Program-made: the position numbers and the translations under genes
Notes under the pieces: generated by a model
What the model saw: only the letters and a program-made list of their open reading frames with translations
Told to the model about the DNA's origin: nothing
The model's database searches: none
In this document: piece by piece, positions 36,966 through 45,996 of the stretch
Numbering within the stretch: position 1 is the first letter of the stretch
How the letters are laid out: every line of letters begins with the position of its first letter
Origin: CAVWSM01 sp963798505
GTDB taxonomy: Bacteria > Actinomycetota > Actinomycetes > Jiangellales > Jiangellaceae
Reading direction: 5' to 3'
DNA length: 64,000 bases
NCBI GenBank assembly: GCA_963798505.1
Contig: CAWCTX010000018.1
Coordinates: 248,001-312,000 of the forward strand

Positions 36966-37768
36966 CAGAACCACCGAGCCAGGAGGTCCACGAGACCATC
37001 GTCGTCGATCCCGCCGGCTACCTCATCAGCCGCGGCTTGCACGTCCGGCGCAGCGTTGCCCATGGCCACACCGAGACCGGCCCACGCGAGCATCTCGAGG
37101 TCGTTGTGCCCATCACCCACCGCGAGCGCGTCGGCCGGGTCGATGCCGAGCCGCTGGCACACCAACTGCAGGCCCGATGCCTTGGAGACGCCGGCCGGCA
37201 TCACGTCGAGCCATGCGTCGTAGCCGATCGCGTAGTCGATGCCCCGCAGCCCGGCTTCCCTGGCCAGCTGGAAGAACAACTGCCGGTCGCCGTTGGGCCA
37301 CCGAGCGATGAGGCGGGTAGCCGGCCCGTCGAGCAGCGCGTCAGGTGGGACCACCGTGATCTCGCCGCCAAGCTCTCCCTCCGGGAACCGCCCGGTCACC
37401 CGGTATCCGACACCGACCACCTCGACCGCGAGCAGCGCGTCGGGGATGCGCGAGGCAAAGAACCGCACGGCGTCCGTTGCGTCGAAGGTGACGACCTGGA
37501 TGGTGGAGCGTGTGTGTACGTCCGCGATGACGGCCCCGTTGGAGCACACGGCCAGCCCGTCGAAAAGGCCGAGCTCGTCGCACTCCGGCAGTGTGCCGTG
37601 CATGGACCGGCCGGTGGCGAGCACGACCGCGACGCCGTGCGCCGCGACAGCCCGTACGGCCTCGGCCACTGCCGGCGAGATGCTGCCGTCGTAGTTGGCA
37701 ATCGTCCCGTCGACGTCGAGTGCGACCAGCCGCGGCCGCCAAAGGCTGGCGGCGCCCTCGGCGGACAT
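36965..37768 (-). CDS. Cof-type HAD hydrolase (first of two overlapping HAD genes)
   Basis: A 267-residue protein with motif I LVALDVDGTIANYDGS, motif II VVLATGRSMHG and motif IV ALAVGDGHNDLEMLAWAGLG. The similar length and order of cap and core to the following HAD gene suggest the two arose by duplication. Its ATG overlaps the serS stop by one base, so serS and both HAD genes form one translationally coupled operon. The biological link is not evident from sequence. Confidence 0.88.
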   Translation of the reverse strand: MSAEGAASLWRPRLVALDVDGTIANYDGSISPAVAEAVRAVAAHGVAVVLATGRSMHGTLPECDELGLFDGLAVCSNGAVIADVHTRSTIQVVTFDATDAVRFFASRIPDALLAVEVVGVGYRVTGRFPEGELGGEITVVPPDALLDGPATRLIARWPNGDRQLFFQLAREAGLRGIDYAIGYDAWLDVMPAGVSKASGLQLVCQRLGIDPADALAVGDGHNDLEMLAWAGLGVAMGNAAPDVQAAADEVAGGIDDDGLVDLLARWF

Positions 37769-39039
37769 CAGCGCATGACCGGCTCGATGACGTCGCGGCC
37801 ACCGAGGTAGGGGCGCAGTGCCGCGGGCACCCGGACAGAGCCATCAGCCTGCTGGTGGTTCTCCAGGATCGCCACGATCCAGCGCGTGGTCGCGAGGGTG
37901 CCGTTGAGCGTGGCCACCGGCTGCGTGCCGCGGTCGGTGCGCTGACGGATGTTGAGTCGGCGCGCCTGGAACGTCGTGCAGTTGGACGTCGACGTCACTT
38001 CCATCCAGCGTTGCTGGGACGGCAGCCATGCCTCGCAGTCGTACTTCCGTGCGGCGCTCGACCCGAGGTCACCAGCGGCGATGTCGACGACGCGGTACGG
38101 CAGCTCGACCTTGGCGAGCATCTCCTCCTCCCAGCCGAGCAGCCGCTGGTGCTCGGCCGCAGCGTCAGCGGGTGTGCAGTAGGAGAACATCTCCACCTTG
38201 TGGAACTGGTGGACGCGGATGATGCCGCGGGTGTCCTTTCCGTACGACCCCGCCTCGCGCCGGTAGCAGGCTGACCAGCCGGCGTAGCGCCGTGGTCCGG
38301 GGCCAAGGTCAAGGATCTCGTCCTGGTGATAGCCAGCGAGCGCGACCTCCGAGGTGCCGACCAGATAGAGGTCGTCGGCGTCGACGCGGTAGACCTCGGC
38401 CGAGTGCGAGCCAAGGAACCCCGTGCCGGCCATGATTTCCGGGCGGACAAGCGTCGGGGTGATCATCGCGGTGAAGCCGGCGCCGGTCGCCTGGTCCATC
38501 GCCATGGTGAGCAACGCGAGCTCGAGCTGAGCGCCGATGCCGGTGAGGAAGTAGAACCGAGCGCCCGACACCTTGGCGCCGCGCTCGGTGTCGATGGCGC
38601 CGAGCAGCTCACCGATCTCCAGATGATCGCGTACGGAATCGAGCGTCGGGCGCTCCCCCACCTCTTTGAGAACGACGTAGTCGTCCTCGCCGCCGGCCGG
38701 GACGCCTTCCTCGATGACGTTGTCGATCGCGGCGAGCAGCTCATCGACGTCGGCGGCGGCTCTGTCGGCGGTGGCCTCGGCGTTCTTGACGCCGGCGGCC
38801 AGGTCTTTGGCCTTGGCGAGCAGTGCCTGCTTCTGCTCCGCGGCGGCCTGGGGTATCTGCCTTCCTAGCGCCTTCTGCTCGGCGCGCAGCTGCTCGAACT
38901 CGGTGAGCGCGGAACGCCGCCGGGCGTCAGCCGACAGCATCTCGTCGACCAATTCGGCCTTCGCTCCGCGGGCGCGCTGGGAGGCGCGGGCACGGTCGGC
39001 ATAGGTCGGGTCGTCACGAAGCTGGCGCAGGTCGATCAC
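37768..39039 (-). CDS. serS: Serine--tRNA ligase
   Basis: A 423-residue class II synthetase of normal length. The N-terminal arm starts [20 protein letters not shown], then a long coiled coil (about 30-105) reaches out to the tRNA-Ser variable arm. Catalytic motif 2 includes [20 protein letters not shown], then [12 protein letters not shown], and motif 3 [20 protein letters not shown]. The T-S-T-S-N-C-T-x-F-Q-A-R block before motif 3 is typical. It charges tRNA-Ser, two genes for which lie in this window. It heads the operon with two HAD phosphatases. Confidence 0.95.
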   Translation of the reverse strand: MIDLRQLRDDPTYADRARASQRARGAKAELVDEMLSADARRRSALTEFEQLRAEQKALGRQIPQAAAEQKQALLAKAKDLAAGVKNAEATADRAAADVDELLAAIDNVIEEGVPAGGEDDYVVLKEVGERPTLDSVRDHLEIGELLGAIDTERGAKVSGARFYFLTGIGAQLELALLTMAMDQATGAGFTAMITPTLVRPEIMAGTGFLGSHSAEVYRVDADDLYLVGTSEVALAGYHQDEILDLGPGPRRYAGWSACYRREAGSYGKDTRGIIRVHQFHKVEMFSYCTPADAAAEHQRLLGWEEEMLAKVELPYRVVDIAAGDLGSSAARKYDCEAWLPSQQRWMEVTSTSNCTTFQARRLNIRQRTDRGTQPVATLNGTLATTRWIVAILENHQQADGSVRVPAALRPYLGGRDVIEPVMR

Positions 39040-39085
39040 GCGTCGAGCCTACCGGCGGGCTGCAGCCGGTTTTCCGGCCGCGGGG

Positions 39086-39568
39086 TCAGGGCTTGTTGGT
39101 GTCGAAGTTCCACGTCGCGTTGACGGCTGACCCCAGGGAGCCGTCCGCCTTCTGCGGTTGGTACCCGTAGACAATGCGGCGGAAGTCGAGCGTGAACTGA
39201 TCGGTCGGCGACTGGTCGTCGCCTTCGGAGCCGCCGATCTGGAAGCTCGAGACCAGGACATCAGTCAGCGTGATTGTGAGGAACTGCTGCCCCTTGCCAC
39301 CTGAACGCACCACCGCCAGCTCGGCCTTCGCGAAGTGCTTGCCCGACAGGCAGGCCTGCAGAAGCGCCGGCGACGCCTTGTCGACGAACTTGACGAAGCT
39401 GAAGTCCTGCGGCTTGGGCTTGCCCGCGCCAGCGCCGCCCCCGCCCGAGATGATCACATCGTTGGAGACGCCCCAGCTGAACGTCAGCAGGTCGATCCAC
39501 TGCGCGTGCTTAGCGTCCTTCGACTCGCCGGTGACGCCGTCGATCTTCAGGTACAGCTCGATTGCCAT
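39086..39568 (-). CDS. Stand-alone Hcp-like tube protein
   Basis: A 160-residue protein matching the Hcp fold of type VI secretion: start AIELYLKIDGVTGESKDAKH, then WIDLLTFSWGVSND, the FSFVKFVDKASPALLQACLSG strand-helix unit, ELAVVRSGGKGQQFLTITLT, and DQFTLDFRRIVYGYQPQ with the final ATWNFDTNK strand. Hcp-like single genes occur in many actinomycetes that lack a T6SS; their job is not established. No VgrG, sheath or baseplate gene was seen nearby. ATG at 39568; an inverted repeat lies 22 bp upstream. Confidence 0.85.
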   Translation of the reverse strand: MAIELYLKIDGVTGESKDAKHAQWIDLLTFSWGVSNDVIISGGGGAGAGKPKPQDFSFVKFVDKASPALLQACLSGKHFAKAELAVVRSGGKGQQFLTITLTDVLVSSFQIGGSEGDDQSPTDQFTLDFRRIVYGYQPQKADGSLGSAVNATWNFDTNKP

Positions 39569-39589
39569 CGACACCCCCGGAGCGTGCCT

Positions 39590-39611
39590 TCGTGGTGCAA
39601 GTACACCACGA
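39590..39611. promoter_or_regulatory. Inverted repeat upstream of the Hcp-like gene
   Basis: Perfect 8-bp arms TCGTGGTG and CACCACGA with a 6-base spacer, 22-43 bp upstream of the Hcp-like start. It could be an operator or an RNA hairpin in the leader. No T run follows, so it is not a classical terminator. Confidence 0.4.
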
Positions 39612-39639
39612 CGAGCTGACAGGGGACGCTCGGTCGATG

Positions 39640-40179
39640 TCATCCCTGGGAGCTGAGGAAGCCCACGGCCACCGCGGTCCACCAGCAGGCCTGGGAGACC
39701 CCCGCGCTCACAAAGAGCAGCCGCTGCTGGGCTTGCGTCATCTCCGGGCCGGCGGCATCGAGAGTACGGCGCAGCCGGCCGACGTACACGCCGTTGACAC
39801 CGAGCGCAGCCACGGCCGCCATCTTCAGCAGCGTCCATCCGGCGCCGAGGTCCGGGTGCAGCAGGGTACCGCTGACGAGCAGGCCGCCAACGCCGAGCCA
39901 GATCAACGGCACAACCAGGCCGGCCACGTGCAAGGCATCGGCGAGCGTGGCTCGCCGGAGCAGCCACAGCAGCCCACACCACTCGACCACTAGCACCGCA
40001 CCGAAGCCCACCAACACGCTCGCGAGATGGACGAACAACGCCGCCTGGTGCGGGCCCGGGCCTACGTGTATCCGCTGCGATACAGCGACCGCAACGCCCA
40101 CGGCCACGACGTACGTGCACGGCGCGAGGAGCCCGAGGGGTACTCCACGTCCCGTCGCACGGGTGGTCGGCTCGGCCAC
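39640..40179 (-). CDS. Membrane protein of unknown function
   Basis: A 179-residue protein with about five membrane helices (VPLGLLAPCTYVVAVGVAVA, HQAALFVHLASVLVGFGAVLVV, VAGLVVPLIWLGVGGLLVSG, TLLKMAAVAALGVNGVYVG, LLFVSAGVSQACWWTAVAVG) and few charges. His and Cys residues in helices 2 and 5 are notable. No family named with confidence. Gene order with the Hcp-like gene downstream (71 bp) is not obviously functional. Confidence 0.65.
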   Translation of the reverse strand: MAEPTTRATGRGVPLGLLAPCTYVVAVGVAVAVSQRIHVGPGPHQAALFVHLASVLVGFGAVLVVEWCGLLWLLRRATLADALHVAGLVVPLIWLGVGGLLVSGTLLHPDLGAGWTLLKMAAVAALGVNGVYVGRLRRTLDAAGPEMTQAQQRLLFVSAGVSQACWWTAVAVGFLSSQG

Positions 40180-40314
40180 CTACGTAATACGGCCCGGCCA
40201 GCTCGATGGTTCATTGACGCAGCCCCGCGAAATCGACCGAATCGATCCCTCCCGCCTGAACACCGGAGCGCCACTGAGCGGGCCGGCACGCCTGCGGAGG
40301 GGCACGCCTGCCGG

Positions 40315-40896
40315 CTAGCTGCTCAACAGGTTGAACCCACCCCGATCGTCTCGCCACTTGATCGAGCAGCCGAGACTGGGCTTGTGCGGCTCGGGCACTG
40401 CCTTGCCGGCGAGGACCAAGTCGACCGCCTCGTCGAGCAACTCCCCGGTGACCGGCTTGCCGTTGCCGGGGGTCGCGTGGTCGAAGGCGCCGCGATAGGC
40501 GAGCTTGCGATCGGCGTCGTACAGGAAGAAGTCTGGTGTGCAGGCCGCGTCGTACGCCCGGCCAACCGTTTGCTCGGCGTCGATGAGGTACGGGAACGCG
40601 AACCCCGCCCGGTCGGCCTGCGCGCGTAGCCCAGCAACGTCGTCGTCCGGGTATGCCGCCGCATCGTTGCTGCAGATGCCGACGACGGCGACGCCGCGTT
40701 GCGCGTGCGCCGAGGTCGCGGCACCTAGCCGCTGCTCGATGTGCCGCACGTACGGGCAGTGGTTGCAGAGGAAGATCACCAGCAGCGCCGGCGCGGCGGC
40801 GAAGTCGTCGCGCCCGACGACCGATCCGTCGATCGCGGGGAGCCGAAAGTCGTGGGCGGGTGTGCCAAGCGGGACCATGGCGGAGGGGGCGGCCAT
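40315..40896 (-). CDS. Thioredoxin-fold peroxiredoxin/redoxin
   Basis: A 193-residue AhpC/TSA-type thioredoxin-fold protein. The redox site is in FLCNHCPYVRHIEQRL (CxxC-type, C-N-H-C). Before it runs GTPAHDFRLPAIDG, after it VAVVGICSNDAAAYPDDD and the cis-Pro segment ACTPDFFLYDADRKLAYRG. Proteins of this type act as thiol peroxidases or disulfide reductases. ATG start at 40896. Confidence 0.82.
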   Translation of the reverse strand: MAAPSAMVPLGTPAHDFRLPAIDGSVVGRDDFAAAPALLVIFLCNHCPYVRHIEQRLGAATSAHAQRGVAVVGICSNDAAAYPDDDVAGLRAQADRAGFAFPYLIDAEQTVGRAYDAACTPDFFLYDADRKLAYRGAFDHATPGNGKPVTGELLDEAVDLVLAGKAVPEPHKPSLGCSIKWRDDRGGFNLLSS

Positions 40897-40998
40897 GCCC
40901 CAACCGTAGCGGCGCCGGACTCGCTTTTGCTTGGCTCGCACCCTGGTTCGCATTCGGGAGGGGCAAGCACGAAACGGCGCCGGGACGGCATAACGAGG

Positions 40999-41226
40999 TC
41001 AGAGGACTGCGCCGCGTGGCCCCACCTCGACGGCGGCAACGCCCCTGCCGTAGAGCACCAGGAGCCGGTCACCATGTCTGGTGCGAAGCACCCCAGAGTC
41101 CTCTGCGAGCGTCTCGACGACTTGGTGGATCACCTCATTCTCGTCGAGTGCTTCGTGCTGATACCGAACGTCGAGTTGGTCACCGCTCATGAGTCGGACC
41201 CGCAGCACTATTTCTGCCATGCTCAA
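40999..41226 (-). CDS. Small protein in the proline-racemase operon
   Basis: A 75-residue protein (MAEIVLRVRLMSGDQLDV..., ending GVAAVEVGPRGAVL). It starts five bases after the ornithine-cyclodeaminase stop, on the same strand. The beta-strand pattern could make a small ubiquitin-like or wing fold, but no family is recognised. The close spacing and good coding composition support that it is real. Confidence 0.6.
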   Translation of the reverse strand: MSMAEIVLRVRLMSGDQLDVRYQHEALDENEVIHQVVETLAEDSGVLRTRHGDRLLVLYGRGVAAVEVGPRGAVL

Positions 41227-41231
41227 GCAGC

Positions 41232-42202
41232 CTAGATCCCGTCACGATCGGTCATGGCGGCCAAACCGCCGAGCACGGCTTCGGCGACGACCAAGTCTTG
41301 CCAGGACATTCCGACGCTCTTGAAGACCAGGGGCCGTGCCGGGTCGGGCAGGGCACGGCCGGTGACGACTTCTCGCATCGACACCAGCTCCGCCGCCTGT
41401 AGAGCCCCCTCGGCCAGGGCCAAGCACACATCGCCGGCTTCACGCAGGGCGGTGGCGACATCCTCGACCACGACGGTGCCCCGGGCGCACAGCGCGCCGG
41501 GAAGTTCTCGGGCGTCAGGCTCGTGGGAGCCGACGGCGATGACGACGGCGGTGTCGGCGATCACTTCGGCCTCGAACAGCGGGGACCTTGCCGCGGTGGC
41601 GCACACGACGACGTCCGCCGCACGCAGGACGTCGCGAGCCAGCGGGCCGCCGAGCGGAACGACTTCTGCGCCCTCGGTCGGCGTCGCCCGGGCCGGCTCG
41701 CGAACCAGATGCGTGACCGGGCCCAGCGGCCGCTGCGGTGCGAGTACCGCGGCCAGCGCAGCGACATGGCCATGTGCCTGCGGTCCCGCGCCGAGGACCG
41801 CCAGCGCGACCGACCCCGAGCCGGTCTTCAGCCGGGGCGCGACGGCCGCCACCGACACCGCGGGGGTGCGCAGTGTCGTGAGCGCCGTCCCGTCCATCAT
41901 GGCGACCAGGCTCAGGGACTCGGTGTCGAACAGCAGGTAGGAGGCCTGGATGCGAGGTAGCCCGCGGGTGGGATTCTCTGGTGCCACGGTGGCGACCTTG
42001 ATGCCTACGTGTGCCCCGCCTCGAGCGCCCTCGGACGGCATGAGCAGGAACTGCCCCGAGCGCAAGCGGCACGGCGCTGGCGGGGAAGGTCGGCGGCGGG
42101 GTCGACTCCGTCGTGCAGCGCGGCAGTGATTGCCTGGACGGCCGCGGCGGGACTGCACGCCGCGCGGACGGCGTCGGCGTCGAGCAGTAGCGGTGCATTC
42201 AT
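41232..42202 (-). CDS. Ornithine cyclodeaminase / pyrroline-2-carboxylate reductase family (one frame break)
   Basis: About 320 codons. The ATG at 42202 (MNAPLLLDADAVRAACSP) overlaps the upstream stop by four bases (ATGA). Near 42,080 the frame shifts by one; the rest is intact: QFLLMPSEGARGGAHVGIKV, LSLVAMMDGTALTTLRT, the NAD-binding LAVLGAGPQAHGHVAALAA and VVIAVGSHEPDARELPG. Family members include ornithine cyclodeaminase and delta-1-pyrroline-2-carboxylate reductase. With a proline-racemase-family gene upstream, a role in proline or hydroxyproline metabolism is likely; exact reaction not proven. Confidence 0.85.
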
Positions 42203-43218
42203 CGCAGCACGAAGCCGGGCACGAGGGGGTCGGCGGAATCGACGACGAAGGTGTGCTCCCCCGTCCGATGCGCGAGGCCGGTGACCTGCGGGACGATGGC
42301 GGGCCGGCCCGCGACGGTGGTCGCCGCCACGACCTCGCCGGTGAAGCGGGACCGCACGATCGACTCGTGGTGCAGGGTCGGGCCGCCGACACTCACCCGC
42401 CCCTGATCGGCGAGGACGGCCAGCCGCGCGCAAGTCCCCGATCCGCAGGGCGAGCGGTCGACCTCTCCGTCGGCGAACACGGTCACGTTGCGCTGGCGCA
42501 CCTGGCCGTCGTCGTCGCCGAGGTCCTCGTGGAGGATCGTCCCGTACACGCCGTTGAGCCGGGGGTCGGTGGGATGGGCGGCGTGCTCGGTGTCGTTCAT
42601 CGCCCACTTGACCTCGCGGCCAAGTGCGATGAGCTCCTGGTATTGCGACGGGTCAACCGCCAGCCCGACGACGCTGGCGTCGATGCTGGCGTAGATGGCG
42701 CCGCCGTAGGCGACGGTGACTGCGACTTCCCCACGGGAGGTGGTCAGCGGGACGTCGCGGGCAAGGACGTAGCTGGGCACATTGACGAAGTCGACGGCCA
42801 CGGTGCGACCGCCGCTGCGATGCACCCGGGCGGTGACTCGCCCCGAAGGCACGTCGATGACCACGTCCACGCTGCCGTCGTCGGGGGCGGGAACCAGGCC
42901 CGTGTCGACCGCCCACGCGCCGAGGGCGATCGTGCCGTGTCCGCAGGCGGTGGAGAACCCGTCCTTGTGCCAGAACAGCACGCCTAGGTGCGCGCCGTCG
43001 TCGTCTGGGGGCACGAGGAACCCCCCGTACATGTCGGCGTGCCCGCGCGGCTCGAAGCACAGCAGTTCGCGCAGGCCCTGAGCAACCGGACTCTCCAGGG
43101 CTCGCGCCCGCCGATCGGCGACCGAGTCCCCCGGCAGCACGACAGGAGGATCAGTAACGATCCGAAAGGGCTCTCCTGCCGTGTGGTAGTCGCTCGTCGA
43201 CACGCTCAGCGAGATCAC
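42199..43218 (-). CDS. Proline racemase family protein (Cys/Cys active site)
   Basis: A 339-residue protein. Both catalytic cysteines are present: C92 in TACGHGTIALG and C258 in RSPCGSGTCARL, the pattern of proline racemases and 4-hydroxyproline 2-epimerases (trans-3-hydroxyproline dehydratases usually carry a different residue at the second position). The start is GTG 43218 (ISLSVSTSDYHTAGEPF). The following cyclodeaminase-family gene overlaps by four bases, so the two are one unit that probably breaks down a proline derivative. Confidence 0.88.
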   Translation of the reverse strand: MISLSVSTSDYHTAGEPFRIVTDPPVVLPGDSVADRRARALESPVAQGLRELLCFEPRGHADMYGGFLVPPDDDGAHLGVLFWHKDGFSTACGHGTIALGAWAVDTGLVPAPDDGSVDVVIDVPSGRVTARVHRSGGRTVAVDFVNVPSYVLARDVPLTTSRGEVAVTVAYGGAIYASIDASVVGLAVDPSQYQELIALGREVKWAMNDTEHAAHPTDPRLNGVYGTILHEDLGDDDGQVRQRNVTVFADGEVDRSPCGSGTCARLAVLADQGRVSVGGPTLHHESIVRSRFTGEVVAATTVAGRPAIVPQVTGLAHRTGEHTFVVDSADPLVPGFVLR

Positions 43219-43369
43219 CGGCCGATCCTCCCACTGCAAGAACAATGCCTGGAGTGCGACGGACTCTTCTGACCGCGTGAAGCGCGTACTGCAGTGCGAC
43301 GAATCGTTGCCAGGCGCCGTTGACGTGCCTGGGGGATTGGCGCAGGGTGGGGGCACGGAGGGACACGCG

Positions 43370-43762
43370 ATGCTCACTGACGAACTTCGATCGATGCCGC
43401 TGTTCAAGAACCTCAGCGACAGTCAGCGCGAGCGCGTCGCCGAGCGGCTGCAGGAAGTCGAGGTCGACCTCGGCGCGGTAATCGCACGCCAGGGCGACTT
43501 CGCCTATCACCTGTTCGTCGTACGGGAGGGGACGGCGGTGGTCACCATCGACGGGGAGCTGGTCAGGTCGCTCGGGCCGGGCAGCACCTTCGGCGAAATC
43601 GGCGTTCTTGAGCACGGCCGCCGGACAGCGAACGTCGTCGCGGCCACCCCGATGCGGCTGCTCACCATGATGGTGTGGGACTTCGACGAGCTGGCCGCGG
43701 ACCTCCCGGAGTTCGCCGCCCACGCGAAAACCATGGCGCAGTTTCGGCTCGAGCAAACCTGA
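43370..43762 (+). CDS. Stand-alone cyclic-nucleotide-binding domain protein
   Basis: A 130-residue protein that is just one cNMP-binding (Crp-like) domain: MPLFKNLSDSQRERVAERL, VIARQGDFAYHLFVVREGTA, then the phosphate-binding cassette TFGEIGVLEHGRRTANVVA (F-G-E and R-x-A). There is no helix-turn-helix. RBS GGAGGG lies nine bases before the ATG. It is divergent from the proline-racemase operon. It may bind cAMP made by class III cyclases such as the one at 885-4406; the partner is unknown. Confidence 0.85.
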   Translation: MLTDELRSMPLFKNLSDSQRERVAERLQEVEVDLGAVIARQGDFAYHLFVVREGTAVVTIDGELVRSLGPGSTFGEIGVLEHGRRTANVVAATPMRLLTMMVWDFDELAADLPEFAAHAKTMAQFRLEQT

Positions 43763-43807
43763 ACCCAGCCCGAGCGGGGCTCACGCAGCGCCGGTGCAAG
43801 CAGTGGC

Positions 43808-44728
43808 CTAGTTGCCGCCACGCAGGGCGCGCAGCCACTCCTCGGCGGAGGCGAAGTCGGCGTCGGCGGTGCCGTAGCGAACATCGGGTTCGATGCCGTC
43901 AGCCCGTTCGTACGAGCCGAGGAACCGCACGTCCTTGCTGACGCGCCGCAGGCCTTTCAACGCGTCACCGACCCGCGCGTCGGCGATGTGGCCCTCGAGG
44001 TCGACGGAGAAGCAGTAGCGGCCGATCCCGTCCCCTGTGGGGCGGGACTCGATGCGGGTGAGGTTGACGCCGCGGGCGGCGAACTGCTCGAGGCTCTCGA
44101 GCAGGGCGCCGGGATGGTCGTCCCGGAGGAAGAAGACGAGCGACGTGCGGTCCTGGCCCGTACGGGGTGGTGGATGGCCCGGCGGCTCGACGAGCACGAA
44201 GCGGGTCACCGCATCCGAGTTGTCGCCGATGCCGGTCGCGAGGGCGACGAGCGGGTAATGCTCCACTGCGATGGGCGCGGCGATGGCCGCTTCGAAGGGA
44301 GCCGTGGGGTCGGCGACCTGGGCAGCGGCCGCGGCGGTGGACGTCGCGGGCAGGACGACGGCGGCCGGAAGGTTGGCTGCCAGCCAGCGCCGGGTCTGCG
44401 CCTCTGCGTGTGGGTGGGTGGCGATCTTCTTGATGTCGGCGAGCTGGGTGCCGGGACGGGCGACGAGCGAGAACGCCACGGGGATGACCACCTCTCGCAC
44501 GATCACGAGAGGTGCGCCGGCGGCCAGCTCGTCGAGGGTGGCGTTGACGGAGCCCTCGACGGAGTTCTCCAGGGGGACCATGGCACCGGCGACCGCCGTG
44601 GCGCGGACGGCGTCGAGCGCCGCCGTCACCGTCTCGTACGGCACCAGCTCCGCGCCCGCGTCGGCCACCCGGCGCAGCGCAGCCTCGGTGAACGTGCCCT
44701 CGGGGCCGAGGTAGGCGTAACTCACCAC
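43808..44728 (-). CDS. pheA: Prephenate dehydratase
   Basis: A 306-residue enzyme. Catalytic domain: SYAYLGPEGTFTEAAL (1-18), VPLENSVEGSVNATLDEL, and the conserved NSDAVTRFVLV (Thr-Arg-Phe active-site motif). ACT domain: SLVFFLRDDHPGALLESLE and VNLTRIESRPTGDGIGRYC (ESRP phenylalanine-binding motif), so feedback control by Phe is expected. It makes phenylpyruvate for phenylalanine synthesis. The DUF4446 gene lies 20 bp upstream on the same strand. Confidence 0.95.
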   Translation of the reverse strand: MVSYAYLGPEGTFTEAALRRVADAGAELVPYETVTAALDAVRATAVAGAMVPLENSVEGSVNATLDELAAGAPLVIVREVVIPVAFSLVARPGTQLADIKKIATHPHAEAQTRRWLAANLPAAVVLPATSTAAAAAQVADPTAPFEAAIAAPIAVEHYPLVALATGIGDNSDAVTRFVLVEPPGHPPPRTGQDRTSLVFFLRDDHPGALLESLEQFAARGVNLTRIESRPTGDGIGRYCFSVDLEGHIADARVGDALKGLRRVSKDVRFLGSYERADGIEPDVRYGTADADFASAEEWLRALRGGN

Positions 44729-44748
44729 GCGTGCAGCCTAAGGCGCGG

Positions 44749-45279
44749 TCAGGGTCGGCGACGCACGGCGGCGTCCTGCTCGCCGCGGGCGAGGGCGACC
44801 GCCTCGCGCTCCTCGGGAGCGAGCGCGAAGTCGCCGTGCCCGCGGGTGACGATCTTGGCGTAGGTGCGGGAGCCGTCGGCCTCGGTGATCGTGCTGATCA
44901 CGACACCGTCGCCCTCGGCGTCGAGCAGCGCGAGCGAGAACGACTGGTGCCGGGCGACCGCACCCGGCGCGTCGTAGCGCACGACGGCCACGTGTCGGAT
45001 CGCGTCAGCAGCCTCCTGCCGAGCCCGGTCAAGCTCGTCGAGCGCTGCCTGAACGTCACCTCGCAGGTCGGCCATGTCCTCGCCGCTGTCGGCCAGCATG
45101 TCGAGGATCGATCGGGAGCGACCTTTGGGGCCGGACGGCTCGAGAACCGCGAGCCGAGCGCGCAGCGCCGTGACCTTGCGGTGCGCGCGGGTCGCGGACC
45201 AGACGCCGAGCAGCCCGAGCAACACCCCGGCGACGACGAGACCGTCGCGCAGCGCCGGGTCACCGACAAAGCCGGACAT
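44749..45279 (-). CDS. DUF4446 family membrane protein
   Basis: A 176-residue protein. One N-terminal membrane helix (GLVVAGVLLGLLGVWSATRA) is followed by an alpha-helical stretch with coiled-coil character (RKVTALRARLAVLEPSG, DDLRGDVQAALDELDRARQE-like segment) and then the conserved DUF4446 core: HVAVVRYDAPGAVARHQSFS, LALLDAEGDGVVISTI and RTYAKIVTRGHGDFALAPEE. Function unknown. It starts 20 bp upstream of pheA, an arrangement seen in many actinomycetes. Confidence 0.9.
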   Translation of the reverse strand: MSGFVGDPALRDGLVVAGVLLGLLGVWSATRAHRKVTALRARLAVLEPSGPKGRSRSILDMLADSGEDMADLRGDVQAALDELDRARQEAADAIRHVAVVRYDAPGAVARHQSFSLALLDAEGDGVVISTITEADGSRTYAKIVTRGHGDFALAPEEREAVALARGEQDAAVRRRP

Positions 45280-45375
45280 GTCCGGAGCGTACTGCCCGGA
45301 TCGGGCAGGTGGGGAGACCTCGGGCGCGCGTCTAAACTGGACCCCCGCCCAGCGCCAACTCGGAGGGAACGGGAC

Positions 45376-45996
45376 GTGGATCTCGCGGTCGTGCTGACCA
45401 CGTTCCTCTTGGTGTTCCCCGTCGAGCTCCCCGACAAGACCTTCGTGGCGACGCTCGTGCTGTCGACGCGCTACCCGGGCCGCTGGGTCTGGCTGGGCGC
45501 GAGCGCGGCGTTCCTCGTTCAGGCCGTGATCGCGGTCTTCGTCGGCCAGATCCTGTCGCTGCTGCCCGAGACGGTGGTCCACATCGTGACGGCCGCTCTG
45601 TTCACCGTCGGCGCGGTCATCCTGCTGCGCTCCGCCGCGCGTGCCGAAGAGGACGAAGCAAGGGAGGAAGCCGAGATCGCGGCCAGGCAGACCGCTCCCG
45701 CGACAGGCGCCCGCGCCGCCGCCATCAGCGTTCGGTGTTCTCTTCGCAGCCGAGTGGGGCGACCTCTCCCAGTTCACGATTGCCAGTCTCGCCGCGCGCT
45801 ACGACTCGCCACTCTCCGTGCTCGTCGGAGGATGGCTCGCTCTGGCCAGCGTCGCCGCGATCGGGGTGCTCGTCGGCCGCACGTTGCTGCGCTACGTCAA
45901 GCCGTCGCTCGTCAAGCGGATCGCCGGCGTGCTGTTTGCCGTACTGGCCACGCTCGTCTGGCTGGACGTTTCGGCGTCGAGGGCCTGCCGCTATGA
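45376..45996 (+). CDS. GDT1/TMEM165-family cation transporter (frame breaks inside)
   Basis: About 206 codons. GTG start at 45376 after GGAGGG. The first family motif ELPDKTFVATLVLSTRYPG is in one frame. Near 45,720 the frame shifts to give the second motif AAEWGDLSQFTIASLAARYD and further helices (LSVLVGGWLALASVAAIGVL, IAGVLFAVLATLVWLD). A second shift near 45,965 would return to the starting frame and end at TGA 45996, which overlaps the next ATG (ATGA). Two compensating indels fit best. These proteins move Mn2+ or Ca2+. Confidence 0.78.
   Translation: MDLAVVLTTFLLVFPVELPDKTFVATLVLSTRYPGRWVWLGASAAFLVQAVIAVFVGQILSLLPETVVHIVTAALFTVGAVILLRSAARAEEDEAREEAEIAARQTAPATGARAAAISVRCSLRSRVGRPLPVHDCQSRRALRLATLRARRRMARSGQRRRDRGARRPHVAALRQAVARQADRRRAVCRTGHARLAGRFGVEGLPL

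Noticed and set aside
44731..45996. 421-codon + strand frame across DUF4446 and GDT1
   Set aside because: The part before 45376 is antisense to DUF4446; only the part from GTG 45376 is the GDT1-type transporter.
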